Shown here: piece by piece, positions 8,954 through 16,336 of the stretch | Layout of the letters: each line of letters starts with the position of its first letter | How positions within the stretch are numbered: the stretch's first letter is position 1 | Assembly: GCA_022844135.1 (NCBI GenBank) | Contig: JALHMG010000001.1 | Span: 182,249 to 246,248, forward strand | DNA length: 64,000 nucleotides | Direction of reading: 5' to 3' | Source: Lysobacterales bacterium | GTDB taxonomy: Bacteria; Pseudomonadota; Gammaproteobacteria; Xanthomonadales; SZUA-5 | The notes under the pieces: model-generated | The model's database searches: none | Told to the model about the DNA's origin: nothing | Seen by the model: the letters and a program-made list of their open reading frames with translations, nothing else | Program-made: the position numbers and the translations under genes

Positions 8954-10093
8954 ATGAAACTCCAAGGCCTTAAAGTCCTCGACCTTTCGCTGTTCCTGCC
9001 CGGTCCGCATCTGACGATGATGCTGGCCGATCATGGTGCGCAGGTCATCAAGATCGAACCGCCGTCGGGCGAGCCGGTGCGCGGCGTGGGCTTGCGTCAG
9101 GGCGAGCATTCGGTGTGGTTCCGGAACACGCATCGCGGCAAGCAGAGCGTTGTGTTGAATCTGAAGAACGCCGCCGATCTCGAGGTGCTGCTGGCGCTCA
9201 GCGATCAGGCCGATGTGTTTGTCGAAGCGTTTCGTCCTGGCGTGATGGATCGGCTTGGGCTCAGTGCGGACTTGCTGCGCTTTCGTAATCCGCGCCTGGT
9301 CGTGTGCTCGATCGCAGCCTTCGGGCAATCAGGACCGCTGCGCGACAAACCCGCGCACGATCTGGCCATCCAGGCGATGAGCGGCGCGGTGAGCGTGAAT
9401 CTGGGTAGCGATGGCCAGCCGTGCAATCCGAACATGCCGGCCGCCGATATGGCGGCGTCGTTGATGGCGCTGTCCGGCATCTTGATGGCCCTGTACCGCC
9501 GCCAGAGCACCGGACATGGCGATTACATCGATATCTCGATGCAGGATGCGCTGATGGCGTGGATGCCAAACGTGACCGGGCCGATCTTTGCCGAGGACCG
9601 CGCGCCAGTCGCAAAGCACGAGCGTTCCTGGGGTGGCAACGCGTTGTATCGGATCTACGCCTGCAGCGACGGGCGCCATGTCGCGCTCGGCGGCAGCGAG
9701 CACAAGTTCGTTGAAGCGCTCGCGCGCGCGCTCGGCGTGTTCGAACTGGCAGTGCTTGCGGAGCAAGGGCCGGGTCCGCATCAGCAACCGCTGGTGGATG
9801 CGATTGCAACCGCGTTTGCGTCGCGCACATTGGCAGAGGTCAGTGCGCTGCTGGAGCCTCTGGATGTCTGCTGGGCGCCGGTGTTGAATCTTCACGAGGC
9901 CTGGAATTCCGAACAGGTTCGTGCGCGGCAAATGCGGATCGGAAACGAGGGATGCGACCACATTGGCGTGCCGATTCGCTTTAGCGACGAACCGGCCAGG
10001 CCGAATTGGCGTGTGCCCGGCTTGGATGAGGATGGCATCCATGTGCGTGCTGCCATATCGGCTGGGCGAAGCGGATGGGGAGACACGGAGTGA
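8954..10093 (+). CDS. CaiB/BaiF-family CoA transferase
   Basis: 379 aa class III CoA transferase, which moves CoA between carboxylic acids through a catalytic aspartate. Seen are the N-terminal LKVLDLSLFLPGPHLTMML, the FVEAFRPGVMDRLGL segment, and DISMQDALMAW, which is where the catalytic Asp of this family sits. The length is typical. The ATG at 8954 is preferred to an upstream GTG at 8924, because family members begin just before LxGLKVLDLS. Substrate is unknown; no dehydrogenase or hydratase neighbours give a pathway. Confidence 0.9.
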   Translation: MKLQGLKVLDLSLFLPGPHLTMMLADHGAQVIKIEPPSGEPVRGVGLRQGEHSVWFRNTHRGKQSVVLNLKNAADLEVLLALSDQADVFVEAFRPGVMDRLGLSADLLRFRNPRLVVCSIAAFGQSGPLRDKPAHDLAIQAMSGAVSVNLGSDGQPCNPNMPAADMAASLMALSGILMALYRRQSTGHGDYIDISMQDALMAWMPNVTGPIFAEDRAPVAKHERSWGGNALYRIYACSDGRHVALGGSEHKFVEALARALGVFELAVLAEQGPGPHQQPLVDAIATAFASRTLAEVSALLEPLDVCWAPVLNLHEAWNSEQVRARQMRIGNEGCDHIGVPIRFSDEPARPNWRVPGLDEDGIHVRAAISAGRSGWGDTE

Positions 10094-10156
10094 TTCGTTC
10101 TGTCATTCGATGGCTGCGACCGACAACCCAAGAGCCTGTCGGCCTTGAAGACCAGG

Positions 10157-10285
10157 GCAAGAGGACAAGAGGTCACGAGGGCACGCGCAACCTGCGGGTG
10201 TCTTCCCAATGCATCGGTGTCGGCCGATGCGAATCAAGAGAACGGTCGCACGTGCCCTCGTGCCCTCGCGCCCTCGTGCCCTCGC
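10157..10285. repeat. Inverted and direct repeats of GTGCCCTCG
   Basis: Four copies of a (G/C)TGCCCTCG or close variant lie at about 10252-10284 and the reverse complement CACGAGGGCACG at about 10175-10186, so the RNA could fold into an imperfect hairpin. The direct copies run into the 5' end of the next coding region and make its start uncertain. Confidence 0.6.
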
Positions 10286-11289
10286 TTTTCTACTCAGTGC
10301 TCACCGCGACCGTCCTGTTTCTTGCCGCGTGCTCGACGACGTCACCGCCCACCACTACCCTGCAACCGCCCACCGATACCGCAACGGTCGAACTGGACGC
10401 GGGCCTGGCGCGCATCAGCGAGTGGTTCGCGGGCGACTTCGACAACTATGCGCAGGTGGTCACCGGGCGCGAAGCGAAATCGGCCTTCGTGCATGAGCGC
10501 ATCCACTTGAGCTTCGTTCCTGTGGAGGTGCCGGCCATCGGCGGGTCGGTGTTTTTCGCCAGACAGTCGCTGGACGACGATCCACGGCCGATCCGGCTGC
10601 GGTTGTATCGTTTTGCGATGGAGGGCGAGCGCATTCGACTCGATCAGTATCGTTTCAACGACGAGGCGCCGTGGCGTGGCGCCCTGGATGCGCAGCGACT
10701 GCGTGAACTGAGCCGATCGGCGCTCAGCGTAGCGCCCGATTGCGCCGTGTACTTTTCATACGACCCTGCCCGCGAGCGCTTCATCGGTGCGACGGAAGCC
10801 GGCAAATGCCGCGTCGCCTCGGAGCGTTTCGAGGCTGGCGTGGTGGTCGAAGACCGCATTGAGATTGCGCGCGACGAGGTGCTCGTCGCCAGCAGCGCTC
10901 GCGATGCGAACGGGAACCTGATTTACGGTCATCCGCAGGGCGTGGCGCATCGCCATCGCAAGGCGCAGTGGTTTGGCGGCCTTGTGGTGGTCAACGAGGC
11001 AGGACGCAATGCCCGTCCCGATCAGCGCGACTGGCGCACGCTCAGGGACGTTCGCATCCACAACGAAGGTGGATGGTTGCCGCTCGTTGGTGGCGATGGC
11101 CGACGGCTTGGTATCTCCTTGCGACTGGCGCGCGTGCGCTTCGGCGACGATCCGGACCCGGCTCTGGTGCTTTATGTCCTCGACGACGCCACCGGTCAGT
11201 CCATCTCCTATGCGCTGGCCGATGCAACGAGCAAGCGCATCGGCATCAACCTGAAATGGGTGCAAGTGCAATTGCAGCTTAGCCGTTGA
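10252..11289 (+). CDS. CpcT/CpeT-like lipoprotein
   Basis: About 345 aa. A hydrophobic signal ends in the lipobox LAAC (FLAACSTT), so a lipid-anchored envelope protein is predicted. The rest matches the CpcT/CpeT (DUF1001) fold: LARISEWFAGDFDNYAQ, HERIHLSFVPVEVP, IRLRLYRF, DCAVYFSYD, GKCRVASERFEAGVVVEDRIEI. Cyanobacterial members attach bilins to phycobiliproteins, but that pathway is absent here, so the function is unknown. Starts: GTG at 10252 or GTG at 10276; both lie in the GTGCCCTCG repeats and no good Shine-Dalgarno decides. Confidence 0.72.
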   Translation: MPSCPRALVPSLFYSVLTATVLFLAACSTTSPPTTTLQPPTDTATVELDAGLARISEWFAGDFDNYAQVVTGREAKSAFVHERIHLSFVPVEVPAIGGSVFFARQSLDDDPRPIRLRLYRFAMEGERIRLDQYRFNDEAPWRGALDAQRLRELSRSALSVAPDCAVYFSYDPARERFIGATEAGKCRVASERFEAGVVVEDRIEIARDEVLVASSARDANGNLIYGHPQGVAHRHRKAQWFGGLVVVNEAGRNARPDQRDWRTLRDVRIHNEGGWLPLVGGDGRRLGISLRLARVRFGDDPDPALVLYVLDDATGQSISYALADATSKRIGINLKWVQVQLQLSR

Positions 11290-11371
11290 TTTCCCGGCGC
11301 CCTGCGTGCGACGCATGCGCAGAGCGGTTTCAAAACCGGAACCGGGCCTGCTGCGGGAAATGTCGGCACGC

Positions 11372-12694
11372 TCAGGTTGCCGCCTCCACACCGCGCGCCG
11401 CCACGGACACCAACCAGGCCAGTTCGTCGGGCGTCGCTACGTAGGGCGGCATGAAGTAAACGGTATTGCCCAACGGCCGCAGTAGTGCGCCTTCGGTGAG
11501 CGCGTGCTGATAGACGCGCAGCCCGCGGCGTTCTTGCCATGGGTAAGGTTGACCCTTGCCATCGACCAGATCGAAAGCCGCGATCATGCCCATGCGCCGA
11601 ATGCCGCGGACGTGCGGGTGGCCGGCGAGTTCGCGGAGCGCTTTGTCCATGGCAGTGCCCAGCTTGGCGTTTCGCGCCAGCACCGGTTCGGTGGCGAAGA
11701 TGTCCAGGCTTGCCAACGCTGCCGCGCAAGCCAGAGGATTGCCGGTGAAGCTGTGCGAATGCAGGAAGGCCTTGAGCGTCCGGTACTCGTCGTAAAAGGC
11801 AGCGTACACATGCTCGTTGGTCAGCACGCAGGAAAGCGGCAGGTAGCCACCGGTAAGGCCTTTCCCAAGGCACAGGAAATCCGGCCGAATGCCGGCTTTT
11901 TGATGGGCGAACATAGCGCCGGTGCGGCCAAAGCCGACCGCGACTTCGTCGGCGATCAGGTGCACCGAATATCGATCGCACAACGAGCGCAGCCGCGAGA
12001 GGAAACCCGGGTCGTGCATACGCATGCCTGCCGCACATTGCACCAAGGGTTCGATGACCACGGCCGCCACCGTTTCGGCGTAGGTCTCAAGCAGGGTGCG
12101 GAGCGCATCGAGGGAGGCAGCGGATGCGGCCGGATCGACCGAGCCGAACGCGCCACTGGGCGAGGGCGCGACCAGAGGATCGAGCAGCAGCGCGCCGTAG
12201 GTTTCGCGGTACAGCGGGACTTGCGTCATCGACAACGCGCCCAGCGTTTCGCCGTGGTACGCGCCATCGAAAACGACAAATCGCTGTTTGCCCGGCTGGC
12301 CGACATTGCGCCAGAAATGAAAACTCATTTTCAGCGCAACTTCGATTGCAGCGGAACCCGAGTCGGCATAAAACACCCGCGAAAATGGCGGCCCGACGAG
12401 CGCCAGCAGGCGTTCTGCGAGTTCGATGGCAGGCCGATGCGTGAAGCCGGCGAGGATGACATGTTCGAGCGTATGCGCTTGCTTTGCTACGGCTGCGCTG
12501 ATGGTGGGATTGGCGTGACCGAACAAATTCACCCACCAGCTGGAAATGCCGTCGAAATAGCGTTTGCCGCTTTCGGCAATCAACCACGGGCCTTCGCCGC
12601 GCGCGATGGGAACCAGCGGCAACCACTCGTGGTCTTGCATTTGCGTGCACGGGTGCCACAGCACGCGTAGATCGCGAGCGCAAAGGTCACTCAC
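11372..12694 (-). CDS. bioA: Adenosylmethionine-8-amino-7-oxononanoate aminotransferase
   Basis: 440 aa PLP-dependent class III aminotransferase that makes 7,8-diaminopelargonate from KAPA with SAM as amino donor (biotin synthesis, cytosol). Seen: HPCTQMQDHEWLPL at the N-terminus, SSWWVNLFGHANP, YADSGSAAIEVALKMS, HGETLGALSMT, the Asp of LIADEVAVGFGRTG and the PLP lysine in CLGKGLTGGYLPLS. The start is a GTG at 12694, 93 bp from divergent gspG; no other bio gene is present in the window. Confidence 0.93.
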   Translation of the reverse strand: MSDLCARDLRVLWHPCTQMQDHEWLPLVPIARGEGPWLIAESGKRYFDGISSWWVNLFGHANPTISAAVAKQAHTLEHVILAGFTHRPAIELAERLLALVGPPFSRVFYADSGSAAIEVALKMSFHFWRNVGQPGKQRFVVFDGAYHGETLGALSMTQVPLYRETYGALLLDPLVAPSPSGAFGSVDPAASAASLDALRTLLETYAETVAAVVIEPLVQCAAGMRMHDPGFLSRLRSLCDRYSVHLIADEVAVGFGRTGAMFAHQKAGIRPDFLCLGKGLTGGYLPLSCVLTNEHVYAAFYDEYRTLKAFLHSHSFTGNPLACAAALASLDIFATEPVLARNAKLGTAMDKALRELAGHPHVRGIRRMGMIAAFDLVDGKGQPYPWQERRGLRVYQHALTEGALLRPLGNTVYFMPPYVATPDELAWLVSVAARGVEAAT

Positions 12695-12741
12695 ATTGGA
12701 CCGCCTTGGTACAGGAGCTTGTCATTACCCGCTCATCTTAG

Positions 12742-12772
12742 TTGATCTCAGAGAATACGCCGGAGCTATGAT
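12742..12772 (+). promoter_or_regulatory. Possible sigma-70 promoter of gspG operon
   Basis: TTGATC at 12742-12747 and TATGAT at 12767-12772 are separated by 19 bp, 16 bp before the gspG ATG. The -10 is good and the spacing is long, so this is tentative. A downstream start site this close would leave a very short leader. Confidence 0.3.
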
Positions 12773-12787
12773 GCTGCGAACGAACAT

Positions 12788-13210
12788 ATGGACAATTCCA
12801 TGTCGCGCCAAGCTGGCTTCACTTTGCTCGAAATCCTGGTAGTGGTGTCGATCATTGCCATCTTGTCGACGGTCGTGATCGTCAATCTCGCCGATGAGCC
12901 CGGCGAGGCGCGCGTTGCGCGCGCTAAACAGGACATCGCCTCGCTGGTCAGTGCGCTCGAAATGTACAAGCTCGACAACATCCAGTATCCGTCCACGCAA
13001 CAAGGGCTGGAGGCGCTGACCGCGCGGCCCAGCGGCGAACCTGCGGCGCCCAACTGGAAGCCTTATGTGCAAAAGCTGCCGCCGGATCCGTGGGGCCGGC
13101 CTTATCAGTATTTGAGCCCAGGACAGCGTGGCAGCTTCGATGTGTTCTCGCTCGGCGCCGACGGCAAAATCGGCGGCGATGGCGAGAACGCTGATGTAGG
13201 CAACTGGTAG
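12788..13210 (+). CDS. gspG: Type II secretion major pseudopilin GspG
   Basis: 140 aa. A prepilin peptide precedes the G10/F11 cleavage site (AG-FTLLEILVVVSIIAIL), with the conserved Glu at mature position 5. The C-terminal part has the GspG hallmarks YPSTQQGLEAL, PPDPWGRPYQY and FDVFSLGADGKIGGDGENAD, the calcium-binding loop of the family. It forms the shaft of the inner-membrane pseudopilus that drives protein export. First gene of gspGHIJK; the gap to gspH is 6 nt. Confidence 0.96.
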   Translation: MDNSMSRQAGFTLLEILVVVSIIAILSTVVIVNLADEPGEARVARAKQDIASLVSALEMYKLDNIQYPSTQQGLEALTARPSGEPAAPNWKPYVQKLPPDPWGRPYQYLSPGQRGSFDVFSLGADGKIGGDGENADVGNW

Positions 13211-13216
13211 CGAGAT

Positions 13217-13693
13217 ATGCATAGCGTGCGCGGCTTCACCCTGCTGGAAACGCTGGTGGTCGTAGCGCTCATTGCCATCATCGCCGGCAGCGTGGTCTTG
13301 AGCGCTGGCGCTGGTACCGCACGCGAGCTGGAGACGCATGCTCAGCGTCTGCGCGTGGTCGCCGAATTGGTGTGCGATAAAGCTACGATCGAGGCGGGGT
13401 TCTTTGGGCTCGGCTTTGCGCAGCGCGCCTATAGCGGCTTTCGTTTTGGCAACAACGGTTGGGAGCCGGTACGCGAGAGCGGACCGCTGGTCGCGCATGC
13501 ATTGCCCGAGGGGTATTCCTTGCGTCGAGGAGAAGCGCCCTTAGAGCGCGACTTGCCGGGCGAGCCGCAATGGATTTGCTCGCCCGCTGGCGATAGTGCG
13601 CCCCTGGATGTCATCGTCGCCAGCGCCGACGGCGAGTGGCGCATTGGCATAGACGAGCAGGGTCGATGGCAAACAGCCGCGGTTTCACGCTGA
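13217..13693 (+). CDS. gspH: Type II secretion minor pseudopilin GspH
   Basis: 158 aa. The prepilin site is G6/F7 (RGFTLLETLVVVALIAIIAG) with Glu at mature +5, followed by a variable periplasmic domain as expected for GspH. It overlaps gspI by 28 nt. It probably sits near the pseudopilus tip. Confidence 0.9.
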   Translation: MHSVRGFTLLETLVVVALIAIIAGSVVLSAGAGTARELETHAQRLRVVAELVCDKATIEAGFFGLGFAQRAYSGFRFGNNGWEPVRESGPLVAHALPEGYSLRRGEAPLERDLPGEPQWICSPAGDSAPLDVIVASADGEWRIGIDEQGRWQTAAVSR

Positions 13694-14052
13694 TCGAGGT
13701 GCTCGTGGCGCTCGCCGTTCTGGCGATTGCGCTGTCGGCTGCGGTAATGGCGTCTGGCCAATATGCGCGTGGACAGGCGCAGCGCCAGGAGCTGGTGTTC
13801 GCGCGCATGGTCGCGGCGAATGTGATTGCCGAGGCGCGCCTCGCCGAGCGTTGGCCGCAAGCTGGCGAGCGCGACGGCGATGCGCAAATGGCTGGGCGCG
13901 ATTGGCGCTGGCGATTGCGCGTCAGCGATACGCCCGATGGCGATATCCGGCGGCTCGATGCCAGCGTCTTCGCTGCCGATGCCGATCCGGCTGTCGACAC
14001 GCCGATCGCCACGGTCACCGGTTTTGCCGGCGCGCGATCGAGAACGCCATGA
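13666..14052 (+). CDS. gspI: Type II secretion minor pseudopilin GspI
   Basis: 128 aa. MANSRG-FTLIEVLVALAVLAIA is a classical prepilin N-terminus with Glu +5. The start at 13666 leaves a six-residue leader; upstream in-frame codons would lengthen it without purpose. It overlaps gspH at its 5' end and gspJ by 4 nt (ATGA). GspI nucleates the GspI-J-K tip complex in characterised systems. Confidence 0.92.
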   Translation: MANSRGFTLIEVLVALAVLAIALSAAVMASGQYARGQAQRQELVFARMVAANVIAEARLAERWPQAGERDGDAQMAGRDWRWRLRVSDTPDGDIRRLDASVFAADADPAVDTPIATVTGFAGARSRTP

Positions 14053-14645
14053 AAGCTCGCGGTTTCACGCTGATCGAGATTCTGGTCGCGCTGGCGGTGT
14101 TCTCGGTGATCGCCGTGATGTCGTATCAGGGTCTCGCCGGCATGGCGCGCAACCAGGAAGGCATTGAGCGCGCAGCCGAGCGCCAGCGCGCTATCGAGTT
14201 GGCGATGCTGCGACTGGAGCGCGATTTGACCCAGGCGCTTGCGCGTCCTGCGCGTGGACCCTACGGGGAAAACTTGCCGGCGATGGTGGGCGGCGAGCAA
14301 GGCGCCGAGTGGACCACGCTCGATCTTGTTGCAGCGCAGGGCGGCGTCGGGCCGCAAACGCTGCGCGTCTCGTACGCGCTCGTGGGCAGCGATTGGCGAC
14401 GGCGCGCTGATCAGGTTGTCGATCGCTCGCCGCGCGACACCGCGCGCGCGCGCGTGGCGCTGGCAGACGTCGAGCGTGTCAGTTGGCGTTACATCGATAG
14501 TGGCGTGACGCGCGTCGACCAGTGGCCGCCGCGCCTTGGAAGCCTGCCGCCCGAACGTTTGCCGCGGGCGGTAGAAGTGCGACTGGTGCTCGCCGATGTC
14601 GGCGAAATCGTGCGTCTGATCGAATTGCCGGAGACCGCGCTGTGA
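14049..14645 (+). CDS. gspJ: Type II secretion minor pseudopilin GspJ
   Basis: 198 aa. MKARG-FTLIEILVALAVFSVIAVMSY is the prepilin segment with Glu +5; YQGLAGMARNQEGIERAAERQ and LRLERDLTQALARPARG are typical of GspJ. Coupled on both sides: ATGA with gspI and GTGA with gspK. Tip component of the pseudopilus. Confidence 0.93.
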   Translation: MKARGFTLIEILVALAVFSVIAVMSYQGLAGMARNQEGIERAAERQRAIELAMLRLERDLTQALARPARGPYGENLPAMVGGEQGAEWTTLDLVAAQGGVGPQTLRVSYALVGSDWRRRADQVVDRSPRDTARARVALADVERVSWRYIDSGVTRVDQWPPRLGSLPPERLPRAVEVRLVLADVGEIVRLIELPETAL

Positions 14646-15700
14646 CCCGGTCTTCGCGCGTCGCAATCGCTTTTCGGTGCGCGGACCCACAGTTCGCATC
14701 CGCGCTCAACGCCGAGAACAACCTGCGGACCACAGTTCCGCGAAAAACCATTCAACCGCGCACTCAGAACCTCCCGCACAAGCAGCGCGGCGTGGCGCTG
14801 TTGATGGCACTGCTGGTGGTCGCCATCGCGACGCTCATCGCCGTTCGGATCTTCAGCATCTCCACCACCAGCATTGCGCGCACCGAATCGCAGGCGCGTC
14901 TGGATGACGCCATGCACCTGTCCAAAGGCATGGAGGATTGGGCCATCGTGCTGCTGTGGCGCGATGCCGAATCCGGCGATGGCATCGATACGCGCAACGA
15001 CACTTGGGCCGCCACCTTGCCTCCCTTACCAGTCCCCGGCGGTTTGGTGGCCGGCAAGCTGGAGGATTTGGATGGTCGCTTCAATCTCAACTCGCTGGTG
15101 CGCAACGGCGCGCGAGATCCGGTGGCGATGGCGCGTTTCGCGCGATTGCTGACCGCGCTCAAGATCGACCCGGCGCTGGCGGATGTGGCCGCCGATTGGA
15201 TCGATGGCGATGCGCAAGTCCAGGGCCAGGGCGCGGAGGACCTGGAGTATTTGCGCGCCGATCCGCCGTATCGGGCTGCCAATCGTGCCTTCGTGCACAT
15301 CTCTGAAATGCGCAAACTCAAAGGCGTCGACGACAAAATTTACGCGCGTCTGGCGCCAGAGATTGCGGCGTTGCCGATCGCGACTGGCTTTAACGTCAAC
15401 ACCGCGAGCGTTGCTGGTTTCATGAGCCTCGCCGATGGCATCAGCGAGGAGTTAGCCAAGCGCCTGTGGGCGCAAGGCCGCGCGCAATACCGCAACATTA
15501 CCGATGTTGTCGATGCCATCACCCAGGCCGGTGTGGCGCTCGATCCGGCCTCCATGCAGGACCTGAAAGTGTCCTCGAACTTTTTCATTGCCCGCGCCGA
15601 CGTCAAGCTCGGCGATCGAGAGTTTCGCTTCTACAGCCTCATCGAACGCACGCCAGCCGGCGGGCGTGTGCGGCAGCGCTCGCAGGGGGCGTTTTTCTGA
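14642..15700 (+). CDS. gspK: Type II secretion minor pseudopilin GspK, with long leader
   Basis: 352 aa from a GTG at 14642 that overlaps the gspJ stop. Characteristic GspK segments are RGVALLMALLVVAIATLIAV (no Glu at +5, as usual for GspK), a helical domain, DLDGRFNLNSLV, DWIDGD and FNVNTAS. GspK caps the pseudopilus tip. Oddity: about 50 residues precede the predicted G50/V51 cleavage site instead of the usual 6-10. The corresponding DNA at 14675-14745 resembles the REP-like hairpin found elsewhere in the window, and no alternative ATG/GTG/TTG start lies closer to the cleavage site. Confidence 0.9.
   Translation: MTRSSRVAIAFRCADPQFASALNAENNLRTTVPRKTIQPRTQNLPHKQRGVALLMALLVVAIATLIAVRIFSISTTSIARTESQARLDDAMHLSKGMEDWAIVLLWRDAESGDGIDTRNDTWAATLPPLPVPGGLVAGKLEDLDGRFNLNSLVRNGARDPVAMARFARLLTALKIDPALADVAADWIDGDAQVQGQGAEDLEYLRADPPYRAANRAFVHISEMRKLKGVDDKIYARLAPEIAALPIATGFNVNTASVAGFMSLADGISEELAKRLWAQGRAQYRNITDVVDAITQAGVALDPASMQDLKVSSNFFIARADVKLGDREFRFYSLIERTPAGGRVRQRSQGAFF
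14675..14745. repeat. REP-like hairpin inside the 5' part of gspK
   Basis: Contains GCGCGGACCCACAGTTCGC and, 30 bp on, TGCGGACCACAGTTCCGCG. Both are variants of the GCGGACC...GGTCCGC element seen at 50-212, 4497-4610 and 27961-28023. It lies between the coupled start codon and the prepilin segment of gspK. Confidence 0.6.
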
Positions 15701-15747
15701 AGTCTTGTGTGTTGTTGTGTATGAGTCGATGCGATAGCTTCGCGGAC

Positions 15748-15993
15748 ATGAGAGTTGAGATCGACATCGACGACGACATTCTGCGCGATGCTCGCGAGCG
15801 AGCTGCCCGCCATTCGATCAGCATTGACGCAGTTATCAATCAACTCGCGCGATCAGGCATTCAAGCGCTGAGCGGCATTCTCGTTGGTGCGGTTGGGTCG
15901 ACGGCGCGATTCGGGTTTGCGCCTAAGCATGCCGCAGGTCGCGTTGTCAGTAACAAAATGATCGATCGACTGCGCGCTGAAGTCGGGGATTAG
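15748..15993 (+). CDS. Ribbon-helix-helix/VapB-like orphan antitoxin
   Basis: 81 aa. MRVEIDIDDDILRDARERA looks like the ribbon and first helix of a VapB-type ribbon-helix-helix DNA-binding domain; the basic C-terminus might hold a toxin-binding tail. An ATG at 15721 would add nine residues. No PIN-domain toxin lies next to it: the next gene is a small membrane protein on the other strand. It may be an orphan antitoxin or a stand-alone regulator. Confidence 0.55.
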   Translation: MRVEIDIDDDILRDARERAARHSISIDAVINQLARSGIQALSGILVGAVGSTARFGFAPKHAAGRVVSNKMIDRLRAEVGD

Positions 15994-16039
15994 CGAGCCT
16001 CGACATCGGGCGGTCGCCTTGTCTCTGATTTTCAGTGGG

Positions 16040-16225
16040 TCAACGTAAGAATAGCCAACCCAGGTAGACGACGAGGAATAGCCATGAAAGCGTCATGGTG
16101 ACTACTCCCGCGAGCACCATCAGCTTTGCATTGAAGCTCAAGCCGACCAGCATCAGCAGCGCTGTTCCGAGCCAAAGGAGAAGGTAGCCGCCAGCAAAAA
16201 ACCGTTCGGTTCTATTTGGTCTCAT
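16040..16225 (-). CDS. Small two-helix membrane protein
   Basis: 61 aa with two hydrophobic helices: FFAGGYLLLWLGTALLMLVG, then LMVLAGVVTMTLSWLFLVVY. A short Arg-rich N-terminus (MRPNRTERF) predicts an N-in topology. TTG at 16234 and GTG at 16231 are alternative starts. No family recognised; function unknown. Confidence 0.5.
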   Translation of the reverse strand: MRPNRTERFFAGGYLLLWLGTALLMLVGLSFNAKLMVLAGVVTMTLSWLFLVVYLGWLFLR

Positions 16226-16336
16226 AGACACCAATTTGGCGAAGACTGCTGCTTTCGTCTCGTGCCACAGGTCACGCCAGCAAGCGAACGCACAGGCCAG
16301 CTATTCTCTGGGCTACCACGCCAGCAGAATTCCGTT

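Noticed and set aside
10252..11289. Phycobilisome or bilin-lyase function
   Set aside because: The fold matches CpcT/CpeT but no phycobiliprotein or bilin genes are present and the protein is a lipoprotein.
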